Positions 1-8,467 are shown, counted from the first letter of the stretch. The stretch: 64,000 nt of DNA from Ignavibacteriota bacterium (GCA_020437545.1 JAGQWH010000002.1:1-64000), one strand, 5' to 3'. Made by a program: numbers and translations. Notes: a model not told the origin generated them from the sequence alone.

Positions 1-69
1 TAAATAATAATTTACATTATACAGTACCGAAATATCAGATATTCCGGAATTGTAAGTTTATATGATAAT

Positions 70-1005
70 TTATTTACTGTTCAGTTTATCAAATACTTCC
101 ATAACTTCTCTCACGGCTTTAGAAGATTCATTAAGAAGATTCATTTCATCTTCATTTAGTTTAAGTTCGATGATCTTCTCAATACCTTTCCTGCCGAGTA
201 CCACAGGAACTCCAAGATAGATTTCCTTCTGACCGTATTCACCGTCAAGCCATGTACAAACAGGGAAAATTCTTTTCTGATCTCTTAATATGGATTCCAC
301 CATCTGAGCAGCAGCAGCGCCGGGAGCATACCATGCAGAAGTTCCCATTAAAGCTACTAATTCACCTCCGCCTTTTTTTGTTCGCTCAACAATAGCTGTT
401 AGTTTGTCTTCATCGATCAATTCAGTTACCGGAATTCCGCTGACGGTTGTATATCTTGGAAGCGGCACCATTGTATCACCGTGACCGCCAAGAAGCATAG
501 CGCTGATATCCTTTGGTGAACAGTCAAGCGCTTCGGCAAGGAATGCTCTGTATCTTGCAGTGTCAAGTATTCCGGCCATTCCCATTACTTTCGTGGATGG
601 AAGTTTAGAACTTACATAAGCGCAGTAAGTCATTACATCAAGCGGATTCGATACGACTATGAGTATTGTATCAGGCGAATGTTTGATAATATTTTCTGTA
701 ACTGATTTTACGATCTCAGCATTAGTGGAGATAAGATCGTCTCTGCTCATTCCGGGTTTTCTCGGAAGACCGGATGTAATTACCACTACATCAGATCCTG
801 CGGTTTTGGAATAATCATTCGTGACACCAGTGACACGGGTATCATAATTATTGACTCCGGAGGTCTGCCAGATATCAAGTGCTTTACCTTCAGCGATACC
901 TTCTTTAATATCCAGGAGTATCACTTCTCTTACGAGTTCTTTATGAGCTATTACATTAGCACAGGTCGCTCCTACATTTCCTGCGCCTACAACGGTTACT
1001 TTCAT
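70..1005 (-). CDS. mdh: Malate dehydrogenase (NAD-dependent, LDH-like type)
   Basis: Interconverts malate and oxaloacetate with NAD in the citric acid cycle, in the cytoplasm. The 311-residue product has full family length. It opens with the Rossmann glycine motif GAGNVG (residues 7-12), with Asp32 placed to select NAD. The substrate loop LPRKPGMSR (80-88) carries the two arginines expected for a dicarboxylate substrate, and Arg at this position favours malate over lactate. Asp148, Arg151 and the catalytic His175 in GGHGD are present. The gene lies downstream of rplU-rpmA on the same strand but is separated from it by an intrinsic terminator at 1026-1062, so it is probably a separate unit or depends on read-through. 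No promoter of its own is obvious in the short gap. Confidence 0.95.
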   Translation of the reverse strand: MKVTVVGAGNVGATCANVIAHKELVREVILLDIKEGIAEGKALDIWQTSGVNNYDTRVTGVTNDYSKTAGSDVVVITSGLPRKPGMSRDDLISTNAEIVKSVTENIIKHSPDTILIVVSNPLDVMTYCAYVSSKLPSTKVMGMAGILDTARYRAFLAEALDCSPKDISAMLLGGHGDTMVPLPRYTTVSGIPVTELIDEDKLTAIVERTKKGGGELVALMGTSAWYAPGAAAAQMVESILRDQKRIFPVCTWLDGEYGQKEIYLGVPVVLGRKGIEKIIELKLNEDEMNLLNESSKAVREVMEVFDKLNSK

Positions 1006-1025
1006 ATGAAATTAATTTTTAAGTT

Positions 1026-1062
1026 AAATAAAAAAGGTTACTCCGGAAGTCCGGAATAACCT
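1026..1062 (-). terminator. Intrinsic terminator after rplU-rpmA
   Basis: Read on the minus strand, a 13-base arm starting AGGTTA and its complement (positions 1035-1047 and 1050-1062) form a long hairpin with one mismatch and a two-base loop. A run of six T and a further T-rich stretch follow. This is a textbook Rho-independent terminator between rpmA and mdh. Confidence 0.85.
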
Positions 1063-1087
1063 GTGATTTTAAGATCTTGCATAATAA

Positions 1088-1348
1088 TTATGCATTCTGC
1101 AGAGGGAGTACATGTATGGTTTTCTTTCCTTTTTTGGTAGTGAATTCTACGTGTCCGTCAGTAAGTGAAAAGATAGTATAATCTTTACCAAGTCCGGTAT
1201 TGTTTCCGGGAAGGAATTTTGTGCCTCTTTGTCTGATCAGGATATTCCCGGCTTTAACAAGCTCGCCGCCGAATTTCTTTACTCCCAGACGCTGGGCATT
1301 TGAATCTCTGCCGTTTTTAGAACTTCCAAGTCCTTTTTTGTGTGCCAT
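1088..1348 (-). CDS. rpmA: Large ribosomal subunit protein bL27
   Basis: Ribosomal protein of the 50S subunit whose N-terminal tail reaches the peptidyl transferase centre. The 86-residue product begins [16 protein letters not shown] and contains the family core around [13 protein letters not shown]. Its N-terminus starts directly with the mature-type AHKKG sequence, so it lacks the cleaved N-terminal extension found in Firmicutes L27. It lies 93 bases downstream of rplU on the same strand, the usual L21-L27 pair, and is followed by an intrinsic terminator. Confidence 0.97.
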   Translation of the reverse strand: MAHKKGLGSSKNGRDSNAQRLGVKKFGGELVKAGNILIRQRGTKFLPGNNTGLGKDYTIFSLTDGHVEFTTKKGKKTIHVLPLQNA

Positions 1349-1441
1349 ATATCTTTAATTAAAATTTATTAGTTTTAAAATTTATTAATAAAAATTCATC
1401 TTACATTCAGAATCCTTTGTATCAAAACACTTTATCTGTAA

Positions 1442-1750
1442 TTACTTGATCGAATTGATCTCGATCTGAGTATAATTTTGTCTGTGTCCGTTTCTGACTT
1501 TGTAACCTTTTCTTCTTTTTTTCTTGAAGACTATTACCGTGTCATCTTTAACATGGTTTAAAACAGTGGCTTCAACTGTCTTTGATAAAACAGGAGCGCC
1601 TATTTCAAAAGACTTATCGTCAGCCGTGAACATCAGTACTTCACTGAAAGATACTTTGGATCCGATATCATCCTTTAACTTTGGAATGAATACCTTCTGA
1701 TTTTCGGTAACTTTATACTGACAACCTTTTATGTTTACTATTGCGTACAT
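1442..1750 (-). CDS. rplU: Large ribosomal subunit protein bL21
   Basis: 50S ribosomal protein that binds 23S rRNA near L20. The 102-residue product starts MYAIVNIKGCQYKV and ends with the basic family motif KKRRKGYKVRNGHRQNYTQI (residues about 76-95). It forms the standard rplU-rpmA pair. The tRNA-Ala gene lies 43 bases upstream on the same strand, and a candidate promoter lies before the tRNA, so tRNA and ribosomal proteins may share a transcript. Confidence 0.97.
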   Translation of the reverse strand: MYAIVNIKGCQYKVTENQKVFIPKLKDDIGSKVSFSEVLMFTADDKSFEIGAPVLSKTVEATVLNHVKDDTVIVFKKKRRKGYKVRNGHRQNYTQIEINSIK

Positions 1751-1793
1751 TTTATTTTTGTATAAATTATATAAAAATTCGATTATTATTTAA

Positions 1794-1869
1794 TGGTGGA
1801 GCTAAGCGGGGTCGAACCGCTGACCTTCTGAATGCCATTCAGACGCTCTACCAACTGAGCTATAGCCCC
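1794..1869 (-). tRNA. tRNA-Ala (anticodon GGC)
   Basis: On the minus strand the sequence folds into a complete cloverleaf. The acceptor stem GGGGCTA pairs with TAGCTCC with one G-T wobble. The anticodon stem TCTGA/TCAGA encloses the loop ATGGCAT with anticodon GGC, and the T-arm carries TTCGA. The 3' CCA is encoded, unlike the other four tRNAs in this window. Confidence 0.95.
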
Positions 1870-1891
1870 GTTACTAGCTTTTAGAATCTGT

Positions 1892-1921
1892 CAAAATACG
1901 AATTATTGACGGGAAATTCAA
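1892..1921 (-). promoter_or_regulatory. Candidate Bacteroidota-type promoter for tRNA-Ala-rplU-rpmA
   Basis: On the minus strand TTG (plus 1919-1921) is followed 23 bases later by TTTG within TATTTTG (plus 1892-1898). The TTG-to-TTTG distance equals that of the consensus TTG-N19-TANNTTTG, although the -7 box is one base short between TA and TTTG. The start point would fall about 15-20 bases before the tRNA. Confidence 0.45.
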
Positions 1922-1972
1922 ACCATTTGATAAAAAAAATTAAATCAATTGCAAACTCTGTCCTAATCGTTT

Positions 1973-2001
1973 TTTTGCCTCAAAGGCTCTAAGACTCTAA
2001 G
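1973..2001. repeat. Dispersed 29-base repeat, copy A (inverted copy at 48296-48324)
   Basis: Positions 1973-2001 are the reverse complement of 48296-48324 with two mismatches in 29 bases. The core is a doubled unit GACTCTAA. Both copies lie in intergenic DNA. Confidence 0.75.
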
Positions 2002-2100
2002 GATAAAAAGCCATAAAAAGTAACTTCTATAAGCCTTTGATCCGCGGCGGTGGATTTGAGGCAAAAAGCCTGCCATAAAATTTTTTAACTATTTAATAAC

Positions 2101-2149
2101 AACTATCAACTATCAACTATTAACTATTAACTATTAACTATTAACTAAT
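2101..2149. repeat. Heptamer tandem array (AACTATT type, 7 units)
   Basis: Seven consecutive seven-base units: AACTATC twice, AACTATT four times, AACTAAT once. The array occupies the gap between tRNA-Ala (minus) and purC (plus). The rest of this 348-base gap holds the tRNA promoter, the 29-base repeat and a GC-rich snippet (CCGCGGCGG at about 2042-2050) flanked by GCCTCAAA/TTTGAGGC arms. No clear purC promoter was found. Confidence 0.95.
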
Positions 2150-2217
2150 ATTGCCAAATTAACATTGTTACTCAATAGAATCTTTTCAATAAATTAAGTA
2201 ATTTGCAAATAAAACAT

Positions 2218-2919
2218 ATGAATAAATTAATATACGAAGGTAAAGCAAAACAAATATATACCACAGATGATCCTGATATTTATCTTCAGAAATTCAAGGA
2301 TGATGCAACTGCATTCAACGGATTGAAAAAAGATAAGATCTCTCATAAAGGCGAGATCAATAATACAATTTCATCGGTGATCTTTGAGTATCTGGCTTCT
2401 AAAAACATTCCCACACATTTTTTAAAAAAAATTTCCGATGATGAAATGCTTGTTAAGAAAGTTGACATCATCAAAGTAGAGGTAGTTTGCAGAAATGTAG
2501 CAGCCGGAAGTCTTGTAAAGAAATTTGGTTTTGAAGAGGGAAAAGATCTTGAAAAGCCTATCATAGAATATTATCTGAAATCAGATGAACTCGGTGATCC
2601 GTTATTTACCGATGAACATATTTATGCTCTCGGACTTGCAAATAAATCCGAACTGGATGTGATCAGAAAAATGGCGTTGTTTATAAATGATCTCCTGTTA
2701 AAATTCTTTAAAGAAAAGAATATCAGACTGGTGGATTTTAAACTTGAATTCGGTAAGGATAAAAACAATAATATAATACTTGCAGATGAGATCTCACCTG
2801 ATACATGCAGATTATGGGATATGGAAACTAATAAGAAACTGGATAAGGACAGATTCAGATTTGACCTCGGTGAAGTTGAAGAATCGTATCTCGAAATTAA
2901 GAACAGAGTTGCAGGATGA
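2218..2919 (+). CDS. purC: Phosphoribosylaminoimidazole-succinocarboxamide synthase (SAICAR synthetase)
   Basis: Joins aspartate to CAIR using ATP in purine synthesis, in the cytoplasm. The 233-residue product has the family start NKLIYEGKAKQIY and core motifs KVEVVCRNVAAGSLVK, DPLFTDEH and LADEISPDTCRLWD, in the expected order. An in-frame TTG exists at 2203, but the ATG at 2218 matches the usual N-terminus and is preferred. The stop overlaps the psd start as ATGA (2916-2919), indicating translational coupling. A heptamer array lies about 70 bases upstream. Confidence 0.95.
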   Translation: MNKLIYEGKAKQIYTTDDPDIYLQKFKDDATAFNGLKKDKISHKGEINNTISSVIFEYLASKNIPTHFLKKISDDEMLVKKVDIIKVEVVCRNVAAGSLVKKFGFEEGKDLEKPIIEYYLKSDELGDPLFTDEHIYALGLANKSELDVIRKMALFINDLLLKFFKEKNIRLVDFKLEFGKDKNNNIILADEISPDTCRLWDMETNKKLDKDRFRFDLGEVEESYLEIKNRVAG

Positions 2920-3587
2920 AATTAACTCATTATGGAAAAGATGTACTCTTACAGGTTTTTGTTGGCGGATTAATTTTATTCGGGTCTTCTTTTTTCATTA
3001 ATATTCTTATACTGAAATTCATTCTTATTGCAATCGGCATATTTCTCTGGCTGTTTTCTCTTTATTTTTTTCGTGATCCCGACAGAAAAAACCCATCGGA
3101 TCTGAAAGAAAATCAGATCCTTTCACCTGCTGATGGTAAAGTTGTTGTAATTGAAGAGATCATTAACAAGGAGAAAAATATTTTTGAAAAAGATGAACCG
3201 CTTATGCAGATAAGCATTTTTCTTTCTCCTCTTAATGTGCATGTAAACAGGATCCCATTGAACGGTAAGGTGAAATTCCTGAAGTATGTGAAAGGGGAAT
3301 ATCTTGTAGCTTTTGATCCCAAATCATCCGAGAGAAATGAAAGATCTGAGATAGGGATAGAGAATGAAGCAACCGGAAATAAAATATTATTCAAACAGAT
3401 AGCCGGATTTGTTGCCCGCAGGATTGTATATGATATCGGGGAAGGAAGTGATGTGAAAGCCGGAGAAAGATTCGGTATGATAAAATTTGGTTCAAGAGTG
3501 GATATTATAGTAAGAAGAGAGACAAAGATCTTCGTCAAGCTTGATCAGATAGTTACAGGCGGAGAAACCATTATAGCAGAATTTTAA
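2916..3587 (+). CDS. psd: Phosphatidylserine decarboxylase proenzyme, short type
   Basis: Converts phosphatidylserine to phosphatidylethanolamine at the membrane and matures by self-cleavage to a pyruvoyl enzyme. The 223-residue product has two N-terminal membrane segments (about 12-30 and 33-51), then RDPDR, LSPADGKVV, the NVHVNR motif at 107-112 and the C-terminal cleavage site FGS with Gly192-Ser193. This is the compact form found in Bacteroidota and archaea, about 100 residues shorter than E. coli Psd. It overlaps purC by four bases and is followed one base later by pssA, the enzyme that makes its substrate. Confidence 0.93.
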   Translation: MKLTHYGKDVLLQVFVGGLILFGSSFFINILILKFILIAIGIFLWLFSLYFFRDPDRKNPSDLKENQILSPADGKVVVIEEIINKEKNIFEKDEPLMQISIFLSPLNVHVNRIPLNGKVKFLKYVKGEYLVAFDPKSSERNERSEIGIENEATGNKILFKQIAGFVARRIVYDIGEGSDVKAGERFGMIKFGSRVDIIVRRETKIFVKLDQIVTGGETIIAEF

Positions 3588-3588
3588 T

Positions 3589-4359
3589 ATGCTCATTTCG
3601 AGAAAATTCATTCCCAGTCTTTTTACAGTCTTAAATGCCTTTTGCGGATTTATGTCTCTTATACATTCAGCAAACGGAAATTTTACCGAAGCAAGTTTAT
3701 TCATAATTTATGCTTCCTTGTTTGACGCTGTGGACGGTCTGGCTGCAAGACTTACAAACTCATCGAGCGAATTCGGAGTAGAGCTTGATTCATTATCCGA
3801 TGTAATATCTTTTGGTGTCGCACCATCATATCTGATTTATAATGTTTATTTCAAAGAACTTGGAGATATAGGAGCTTTTATTGCTTCGCTTATAATGGTA
3901 TTTGGAGCACTTCGTCTGGCAAGATTCAATGTTCAGCTTGTTGGTTTTGATAAACATAAATTCAACGGTTTGCCGGTACCAATGTCGGCAATGACAATTT
4001 GCACTTACATACTTTTTTATCACAATAAAATATTTTCAGAACAGGTCAGTATTATTGTTTTGATAATCCTTTCGGTAGCATTACCGGTGTTAATGGTAAG
4101 CAGGGTAAAATATGATACATTTCCGAAACCTTCACTTCATTCTGTCAAAAAAAATCCGATCGTATTTATTATCCTGCTGATAGGAATTATTCTTACAATA
4201 ATTACCGATGGTGAAGGATCATTTTCATTCTGCCTTTTTTATATTTTTTCCGGGATAATAATAAGTCTTAAAAACCTGATCTTTAAAAAAGGAAAAACTC
4301 ACGGCAAAGAATTATCCGAAGATGAGATCGGATTCAATGAATTGAAGAAAAGCAAGTGA
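3589..4359 (+). CDS. pssA: CDP-diacylglycerol-serine O-phosphatidyltransferase
   Basis: Makes phosphatidylserine from CDP-diacylglycerol and serine in the inner membrane. The CDP-alcohol phosphotransferase motif is complete: Asp49-Gly50, Ala53-Arg54, Gly63, Asp67 and Asp71. The 256-residue protein has several hydrophobic segments and a charged C-terminal tail. It begins one base after psd, so substrate-producing and substrate-consuming enzymes are co-transcribed. It abuts the convergent cysteine desulfurase gene with no spacer, leaving no room for an independent terminator. Confidence 0.93.
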   Translation: MLISRKFIPSLFTVLNAFCGFMSLIHSANGNFTEASLFIIYASLFDAVDGLAARLTNSSSEFGVELDSLSDVISFGVAPSYLIYNVYFKELGDIGAFIASLIMVFGALRLARFNVQLVGFDKHKFNGLPVPMSAMTICTYILFYHNKIFSEQVSIIVLIILSVALPVLMVSRVKYDTFPKPSLHSVKKNPIVFIILLIGIILTIITDGEGSFSFCLFYIFSGIIISLKNLIFKKGKTHGKELSEDEIGFNELKKSK

Positions 4360-5517
4360 TCAATATTTCGGTTTAACTATTTCACTCAAAGCATTAACAA
4401 ATATATTCACATCGTCTTCAGTATTATTTCTTCCAAATGAGATCCTGACAGAACCCAGTGCGGTTTTCTGATCTAATCCAATTTCAGTCAGCACGTGAGA
4501 TGGCTTATGTGTACCGGCTGTGCATGCTGAACCGCCGGAGACAGCGATACCTTTAAGATCAAGCATTATCAGAACCATCTCTTCGTCATATTCCAGTATA
4601 TTTTTATCAAATGAGATATTTACAATATTTGGCAGACTGTTAAATTCTCCCGAGTTGAAGATTATACCTTCTCTGTATTTTGCTTTCAACTTTTCAGTAA
4701 GATGATCTTTAAGTGATCTGTAATGAGAAATGTCTTTTTCATAATTTAAATTAAGCAACTCAATAGCTTTTTTAAATCCGGCAATAGAAGCAATATTCTC
4801 TGTTCCGCCTCTCATGTTTCTTTCCTGCATGCCACCGTGTATGAATTTTTCCACCGGGGTCTTATCTCTGACATACAATGCTGCAATGCCTTTAGGTCCG
4901 TAAATTTTATGAGCGGAAACAGTGGCGGAATTGATATTCAATTCGTTTACATTAAAATCAGTTTTACCGATACTCTGAACGGAATCAGTATGAAGAAAAA
5001 TATCTTTACCTAAAATTAAATCTGATATACTTTTAATATCATTAATTATCCCGGTTTCGTTATTTGAATGCATAACGGATATAAGGAAAGTATTTTCTTT
5101 TATAGCGGAGGCAATTTTTTCAGGCAGAATGATCCCATCGGGTGTAGGTTTAATAAAAGTAACTTCATATTTGAATTTTTCCTGAAGGAAATTCAATGTA
5201 TCAAGGACGGCAGAATGTTCAATGGAAGTGGATATTATATGGTTATTACCGGAATTTAAAAAATTAAAAGCCAGACCTTTGATTGCAAAATTGTTAGACT
5301 CGGTTCCGCTGTTAGTAAAAAAGATCTCCTTGGAGCTTGCGCCTATGAATTCCGCAACAATATCTCTTGCATCCTCTAGCAAAACTTTTGCGGATTTTCC
5401 GAAAGAATGAATAGAAGAAGCATTCCCGAAATTTTCTTTGAGATAGGGCATCATTGCATCAAGGACTTCGGGATCTATAGCTGTAGTTGAAGCATTATCA
5501 AGATAAGTGTACTGCAT
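4360..5517 (-). CDS. Cysteine desulfurase (NifS/IscS-like aminotransferase class V)
   Basis: PLP enzyme that removes sulfur from cysteine for Fe-S cluster assembly or tRNA thiolation. The 385-residue product begins YLDNASTTAIDPEV. It carries the PLP lysine at Lys204 in SAHKIYGPKG, the HSNNETG motif at 150-156 and the mobile catalytic cysteine Cys332 in SGGSACTAG, so it belongs to the group I (IscS/NifS) class. No iscU or nifU gene is adjacent, so it cannot be assigned to iscS or nifS from context. It is the only minus-strand gene between 2 and 64 kb. Confidence 0.92.
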   Translation of the reverse strand: MQYTYLDNASTTAIDPEVLDAMMPYLKENFGNASSIHSFGKSAKVLLEDARDIVAEFIGASSKEIFFTNSGTESNNFAIKGLAFNFLNSGNNHIISTSIEHSAVLDTLNFLQEKFKYEVTFIKPTPDGIILPEKIASAIKENTFLISVMHSNNETGIINDIKSISDLILGKDIFLHTDSVQSIGKTDFNVNELNINSATVSAHKIYGPKGIAALYVRDKTPVEKFIHGGMQERNMRGGTENIASIAGFKKAIELLNLNYEKDISHYRSLKDHLTEKLKAKYREGIIFNSGEFNSLPNIVNISFDKNILEYDEEMVLIMLDLKGIAVSGGSACTAGTHKPSHVLTEIGLDQKTALGSVRISFGRNNTEDDVNIFVNALSEIVKPKY

Positions 5518-5603
5518 TTTCCGTATTTATATTAAAGTCGTTAAAATATTAAAATAATATTTTTGATTGTTACATTTATTTTTTAATTTCATTATTTTGA
5601 CCC

Positions 5604-6149
5604 GTGAGATATTCAAAAGAGATTTTTTATATACCAAATTTACTTTCAATAATAAGGATATTTCTTCTTATTCCATTGAGCTATCTCATGTTATATGAAT
5701 TTGAAGATAAAAATACTCTAATTATTGTAATTGTTCTATGTATGTATTTTTCGGATCTGCTTGACGGTTATTTAGCCAGGAAATTTGATCAGGTATCAGA
5801 ATTCGGAAAAATAATTGATCCTCTTGCGGATAAGATCTCGGTTACAGTGATTGCCCTTATATTATTGTATCTTGGAAGAATTCCGTTATGGTTTGTATTG
5901 ATCATAGTTCTGAGAGATGTAATAATACTCGGATGCGGAATATATCTGGATAAAAAAAAGGATATCAGGTTAATGTCAAACTATCCGGGTAAGACGGCGG
6001 TATTTTTTATTGGAGTTGTTTTGTTGTTCTCAATAATAAATTCACCGGTGCTGAAAGAGATCAATTCATATCTGTATTATTTATGTATATTGCTTATCAC
6101 GTATTCGTCATACCTTTATTACAGAAGATTCAGAGAAGCAGTTAAATAA
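5604..6149 (+). CDS. pgsA: CDP-diacylglycerol-glycerol-3-phosphate 3-phosphatidyltransferase
   Basis: Forms phosphatidylglycerophosphate, the first step to phosphatidylglycerol and cardiolipin, in the inner membrane. The 181-residue protein has the CDP-alcohol phosphotransferase motif Asp54-Gly55, Ala58-Arg59, Gly68, Asp72, Asp76 and about five hydrophobic segments. The start is GTG at 5604. A box TATTTTTG at 5558-5565 resembles a Bacteroidota -7 element, but no TTG sits at the right distance upstream. Another CDP-alcohol transferase is possible, but length and motif spacing favour PgsA. Confidence 0.85.
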   Translation: MRYSKEIFYIPNLLSIIRIFLLIPLSYLMLYEFEDKNTLIIVIVLCMYFSDLLDGYLARKFDQVSEFGKIIDPLADKISVTVIALILLYLGRIPLWFVLIIVLRDVIILGCGIYLDKKKDIRLMSNYPGKTAVFFIGVVLLFSIINSPVLKEINSYLYYLCILLITYSSYLYYRRFREAVK

Positions 6150-6157
6150 AATTTCAA

Positions 6158-6481
6158 ATGGAAAATAAAAAATCTGAAAGAGTAAGGACTCTGACACGGA
6201 CAGATATTGAGGCAAAGCTTGAAGATAAGCTAACAGGAAAGAAGCTGACACATAAACTGATAGTGGATTCATTTATAGAATCATTAAGGGAGATGGTAAT
6301 GGAAGCAGATCCCGTGATAAGAATTGAGATAAGGGATTTTGGTGTTTTTGAAGTCAAGAAGACAAAAGCAAAGCCCAAGGCAAGGAATATAAACACAGGT
6401 GAGTTTATATATGTACCCGAAAGCAGAAAAGTTCATTTTAAACCGGGCAAGGTTTTAAAAGAATTTCTAAGAAAAAAATAA
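6158..6481 (+). CDS. HU/IHF-family DNA-binding protein
   Basis: Small basic nucleoid protein that bends DNA. The 107-residue product has the HU fold pattern: N-terminal helices (TRTDIEAKLEDKL and VDSFIESLREMV), then the beta-arm segment IEIRDFGVFEVKKTKAKPKARNI, then a C-terminal helix around HFKPGKVLKEFL. A short N-terminal extension (MENKKSERV) precedes the usual start. It lies eight bases after pgsA and is probably co-transcribed with it. Whether it is closer to HU or IHF cannot be told from the sequence alone. Confidence 0.9.
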   Translation: MENKKSERVRTLTRTDIEAKLEDKLTGKKLTHKLIVDSFIESLREMVMEADPVIRIEIRDFGVFEVKKTKAKPKARNINTGEFIYVPESRKVHFKPGKVLKEFLRKK

Positions 6482-6501
6482 ATTCTAAAAGCTTAAATTA
6501 T

Positions 6502-6957
6502 TTGGTTAATTTTACAAAATATCTTGGAATTGATTACGGATCAAAAAGAGTCGGTATAGCCGTAAGTGATGAAAATAAGAAGTATTCGTTTTCGAGGGAT
6601 TTTATTATAAATGACAGTAAGTTTTTTGGAAATCTGATAAAGGTAATCATAGAAGAAAAGATAGAAAAAATTGTAATAGGATATCCATTGAACTTTAAAT
6701 CAGAAAAGACAATTCAGACAGAAGCGGTGGAAAAATTCAGATCCGAGCTGGAATCAAGACTGAAGAGAAATAACATTGATGCTGAAATTGTGTATTTTGA
6801 TGAGAGATTAACCAGTAAAATTGCGCAGGAAAGTATATTAAATTCAGGATTAAGCAGAAAGAAAAGACAGGAAAAAGGCAGAGTGGACAGTATCTCTGCA
6901 CAGATCATACTTCAGGATTTCATTGATAAAACCAATAATCAAAATATTTATATATAA
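6502..6957 (+). CDS. ruvX: Putative pre-16S rRNA nuclease / Holliday junction resolvase-like YqgF
   Basis: YqgF/RuvX proteins have an RNase H-like fold and are implicated in 16S rRNA 5' end maturation. The 151-residue protein has the first acidic residue in LGIDYGSKRVGIAVSD, the VIGYPLNF strand, the second acidic residue in YFDERLTS and the C-terminal DSISAQIILQDFID helix. The start is TTG at 6502; no ATG fits the conserved N-terminus. Its TAA is followed directly by the ATG of the next gene. Confidence 0.88.
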   Translation: MVNFTKYLGIDYGSKRVGIAVSDENKKYSFSRDFIINDSKFFGNLIKVIIEEKIEKIVIGYPLNFKSEKTIQTEAVEKFRSELESRLKRNNIDAEIVYFDERLTSKIAQESILNSGLSRKKRQEKGRVDSISAQIILQDFIDKTNNQNIYI

Positions 6958-7596
6958 ATGTATTTAGTTGAATTACATGAGCTGATTGAAGGCGGTGAAA
7001 ATGACCGTGTTGAATTTAAAAGAAAATTTTCTTCAACAGAAAAGATAGCAAAGGAAATGATCGCTTTTGCAAATTCAAAAGGCGGGAAAATACTTTTTGG
7101 GATAGATGATGACAAAACCGTAAAAGGCGTTGAAAGTGAGAAAGGCGAACTGGAATTGATATCAACAGCGGCAAGATTCTATTGCGAGCCTGAGATCGAA
7201 TTTACGACTGAGATAATGCTTTATAAAAGCAAGGATATAGTGATCGTGGATATAAAAGAGAGCAGAATAAAGCCTCACCGTCTGGTTACTGAAAATGAAG
7301 ATGAGCAAAAAGTATATGTCAGGCTTAATGATAAAAGCATACTTGCTTCAAAAGAAACGATAAGGATATTAAGGAATTCGAATGAAGATTCCCCCGCGTT
7401 GAAAGTTTATATCGGAGACATGGAAAAGACATTGTTTGATTTTCTAAATAAGAATGAGAAGATCACAGTTAAGGGATTCAAGAAACTTGTAAACATTTCA
7501 GAACGCAGAGCCAGCAGAACTCTTGTGAATCTGGTGAAAGCAAATGTCATAAGGCATCACTATTTAGGAAGTGAAGAATTTTTTACTTTGGTTTGA
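6958..7596 (+). CDS. AlbA_2 (Schlafen-type) domain putative ATP-binding/regulatory protein
   Basis: The N-terminal half has the AlbA_2/divergent AAA-4 pattern: ELIEGGENDRVEFKRKF, then EMIAFANSKGGKILFGIDD and a later KPHRLV...YVRLNDKS stretch. This domain is found in putative transcriptional regulators and nucleic-acid-binding proteins. Residues about 145-212 look like a winged-helix tail (TVKGFKKLVNISERRASRTLV). At 212 residues it is shorter than many relatives. It is directly joined to ruvX with no spacer, so it is likely translated from the same message. Function unknown. Confidence 0.8.
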   Translation: MYLVELHELIEGGENDRVEFKRKFSSTEKIAKEMIAFANSKGGKILFGIDDDKTVKGVESEKGELELISTAARFYCEPEIEFTTEIMLYKSKDIVIVDIKESRIKPHRLVTENEDEQKVYVRLNDKSILASKETIRILRNSNEDSPALKVYIGDMEKTLFDFLNKNEKITVKGFKKLVNISERRASRTLVNLVKANVIRHHYLGSEEFFTLV

Positions 7597-7684
7597 ATTC
7601 GGTTTACTTTTTTTTTATTGTTCCGGATCTTTTAAATTGAAATTGAATATGCTTTTATGATTAGCTAATTTTAAAAAAAAATTT

Positions 7685-8467
7685 TTGATTACAGGTTTTG
7701 TTGTTGGATTTATTATCGGATTTCTTTTCTCTATGCCTCCACTTGGACCAACTTATTTTGCGATAATAGAAAGGGGATTAAAGAAACAATTTAAGAATGC
7801 TGTTGCTATAGGCGTTGGTGCCGGATTTATGGATATGATCTATATATTGATTGCATATGGCGGAGTTTCATTGCTTGTTTCGGTATTGCCGGAAAATGTA
7901 AATGAATTTTTTTTAAATAATGAATATCTTTTAAAAACATTGCTAGCATTTGCCGGGTGTCTGGTTGTAATAATATACGGTATAAAAATATTGAAAACCA
8001 AAAGCAAGCTGATTGAAATATCGGAAGATGCGCCTGAAAAGTTTGATGAAAAATTAAAAAATAAGTTTACAAAGGTAGAGTCGGTTTTTAAAAAGACAGA
8101 AGTAGGAATGGACAGAATTTTTCATACTAAAAAATTTGAAGAAAGCCATTCTGACGTAGTCAAGAGTTTTTTACTTGGAATTGTAATGTGTCTGTCTTCA
8201 GTAACTTTACCGGCTTCCTGGTTTGCAGCCGTCGGATATCTCAAAAGTTACGGTATTATAAATTCAAATTTTTTTACGGGATTGCTGCTCGGAATTGGTG
8301 TTCTGACAGGTACTTCAGTTTGGTTTTATTTAATGACAAAACTTATTTTCAGACATTCCGAAAAACTAAAACCAAGTGTACTCAATAAGTTAAATTATTT
8401 TACAGGTATATTATTGATAGCTTTAGGTTTTGGTTTTATTATAAAGCTGACTTATGTTTATTTTTAA
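7685..8467 (+). CDS. LysE-family transporter-like membrane protein
   Basis: A 260-residue integral membrane protein. The first 25 residues contain GFIIGFLFSMPPLGPTYFAI, matching the LysE/RhtB pattern of an N-terminal segment with a PxGP motif. A gly-rich second segment follows (AVAIGVGAGFMDMIYILIAY), and three or four more hydrophobic segments lie after a charged cytoplasmic loop (about 105-155). LysE exporters move amino acids out of the cell; the substrate here cannot be told. The start is TTG at 7685. Confidence 0.7.
   Translation: MITGFVVGFIIGFLFSMPPLGPTYFAIIERGLKKQFKNAVAIGVGAGFMDMIYILIAYGGVSLLVSVLPENVNEFFLNNEYLLKTLLAFAGCLVVIIYGIKILKTKSKLIEISEDAPEKFDEKLKNKFTKVESVFKKTEVGMDRIFHTKKFEESHSDVVKSFLLGIVMCLSSVTLPASWFAAVGYLKSYGIINSNFFTGLLLGIGVLTGTSVWFYLMTKLIFRHSEKLKPSVLNKLNYFTGILLIALGFGFIIKLTYVYF

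Noticed and set aside
20-60. Near-palindromic CCGAAATATC/GATATTCCGG after mdh
   Set aside because: Possible hairpin, but no T-run follows on the minus strand and the region is cut by the window edge.
2203-2217. TTG start for purC
   Set aside because: The ATG at 2218 fits the conserved N-terminus; the five extra residues have no support.
5558-5565. TATTTTTG box before pgsA as a full promoter
   Set aside because: Matches the -7 element, but no TTG lies near 19 bases upstream.
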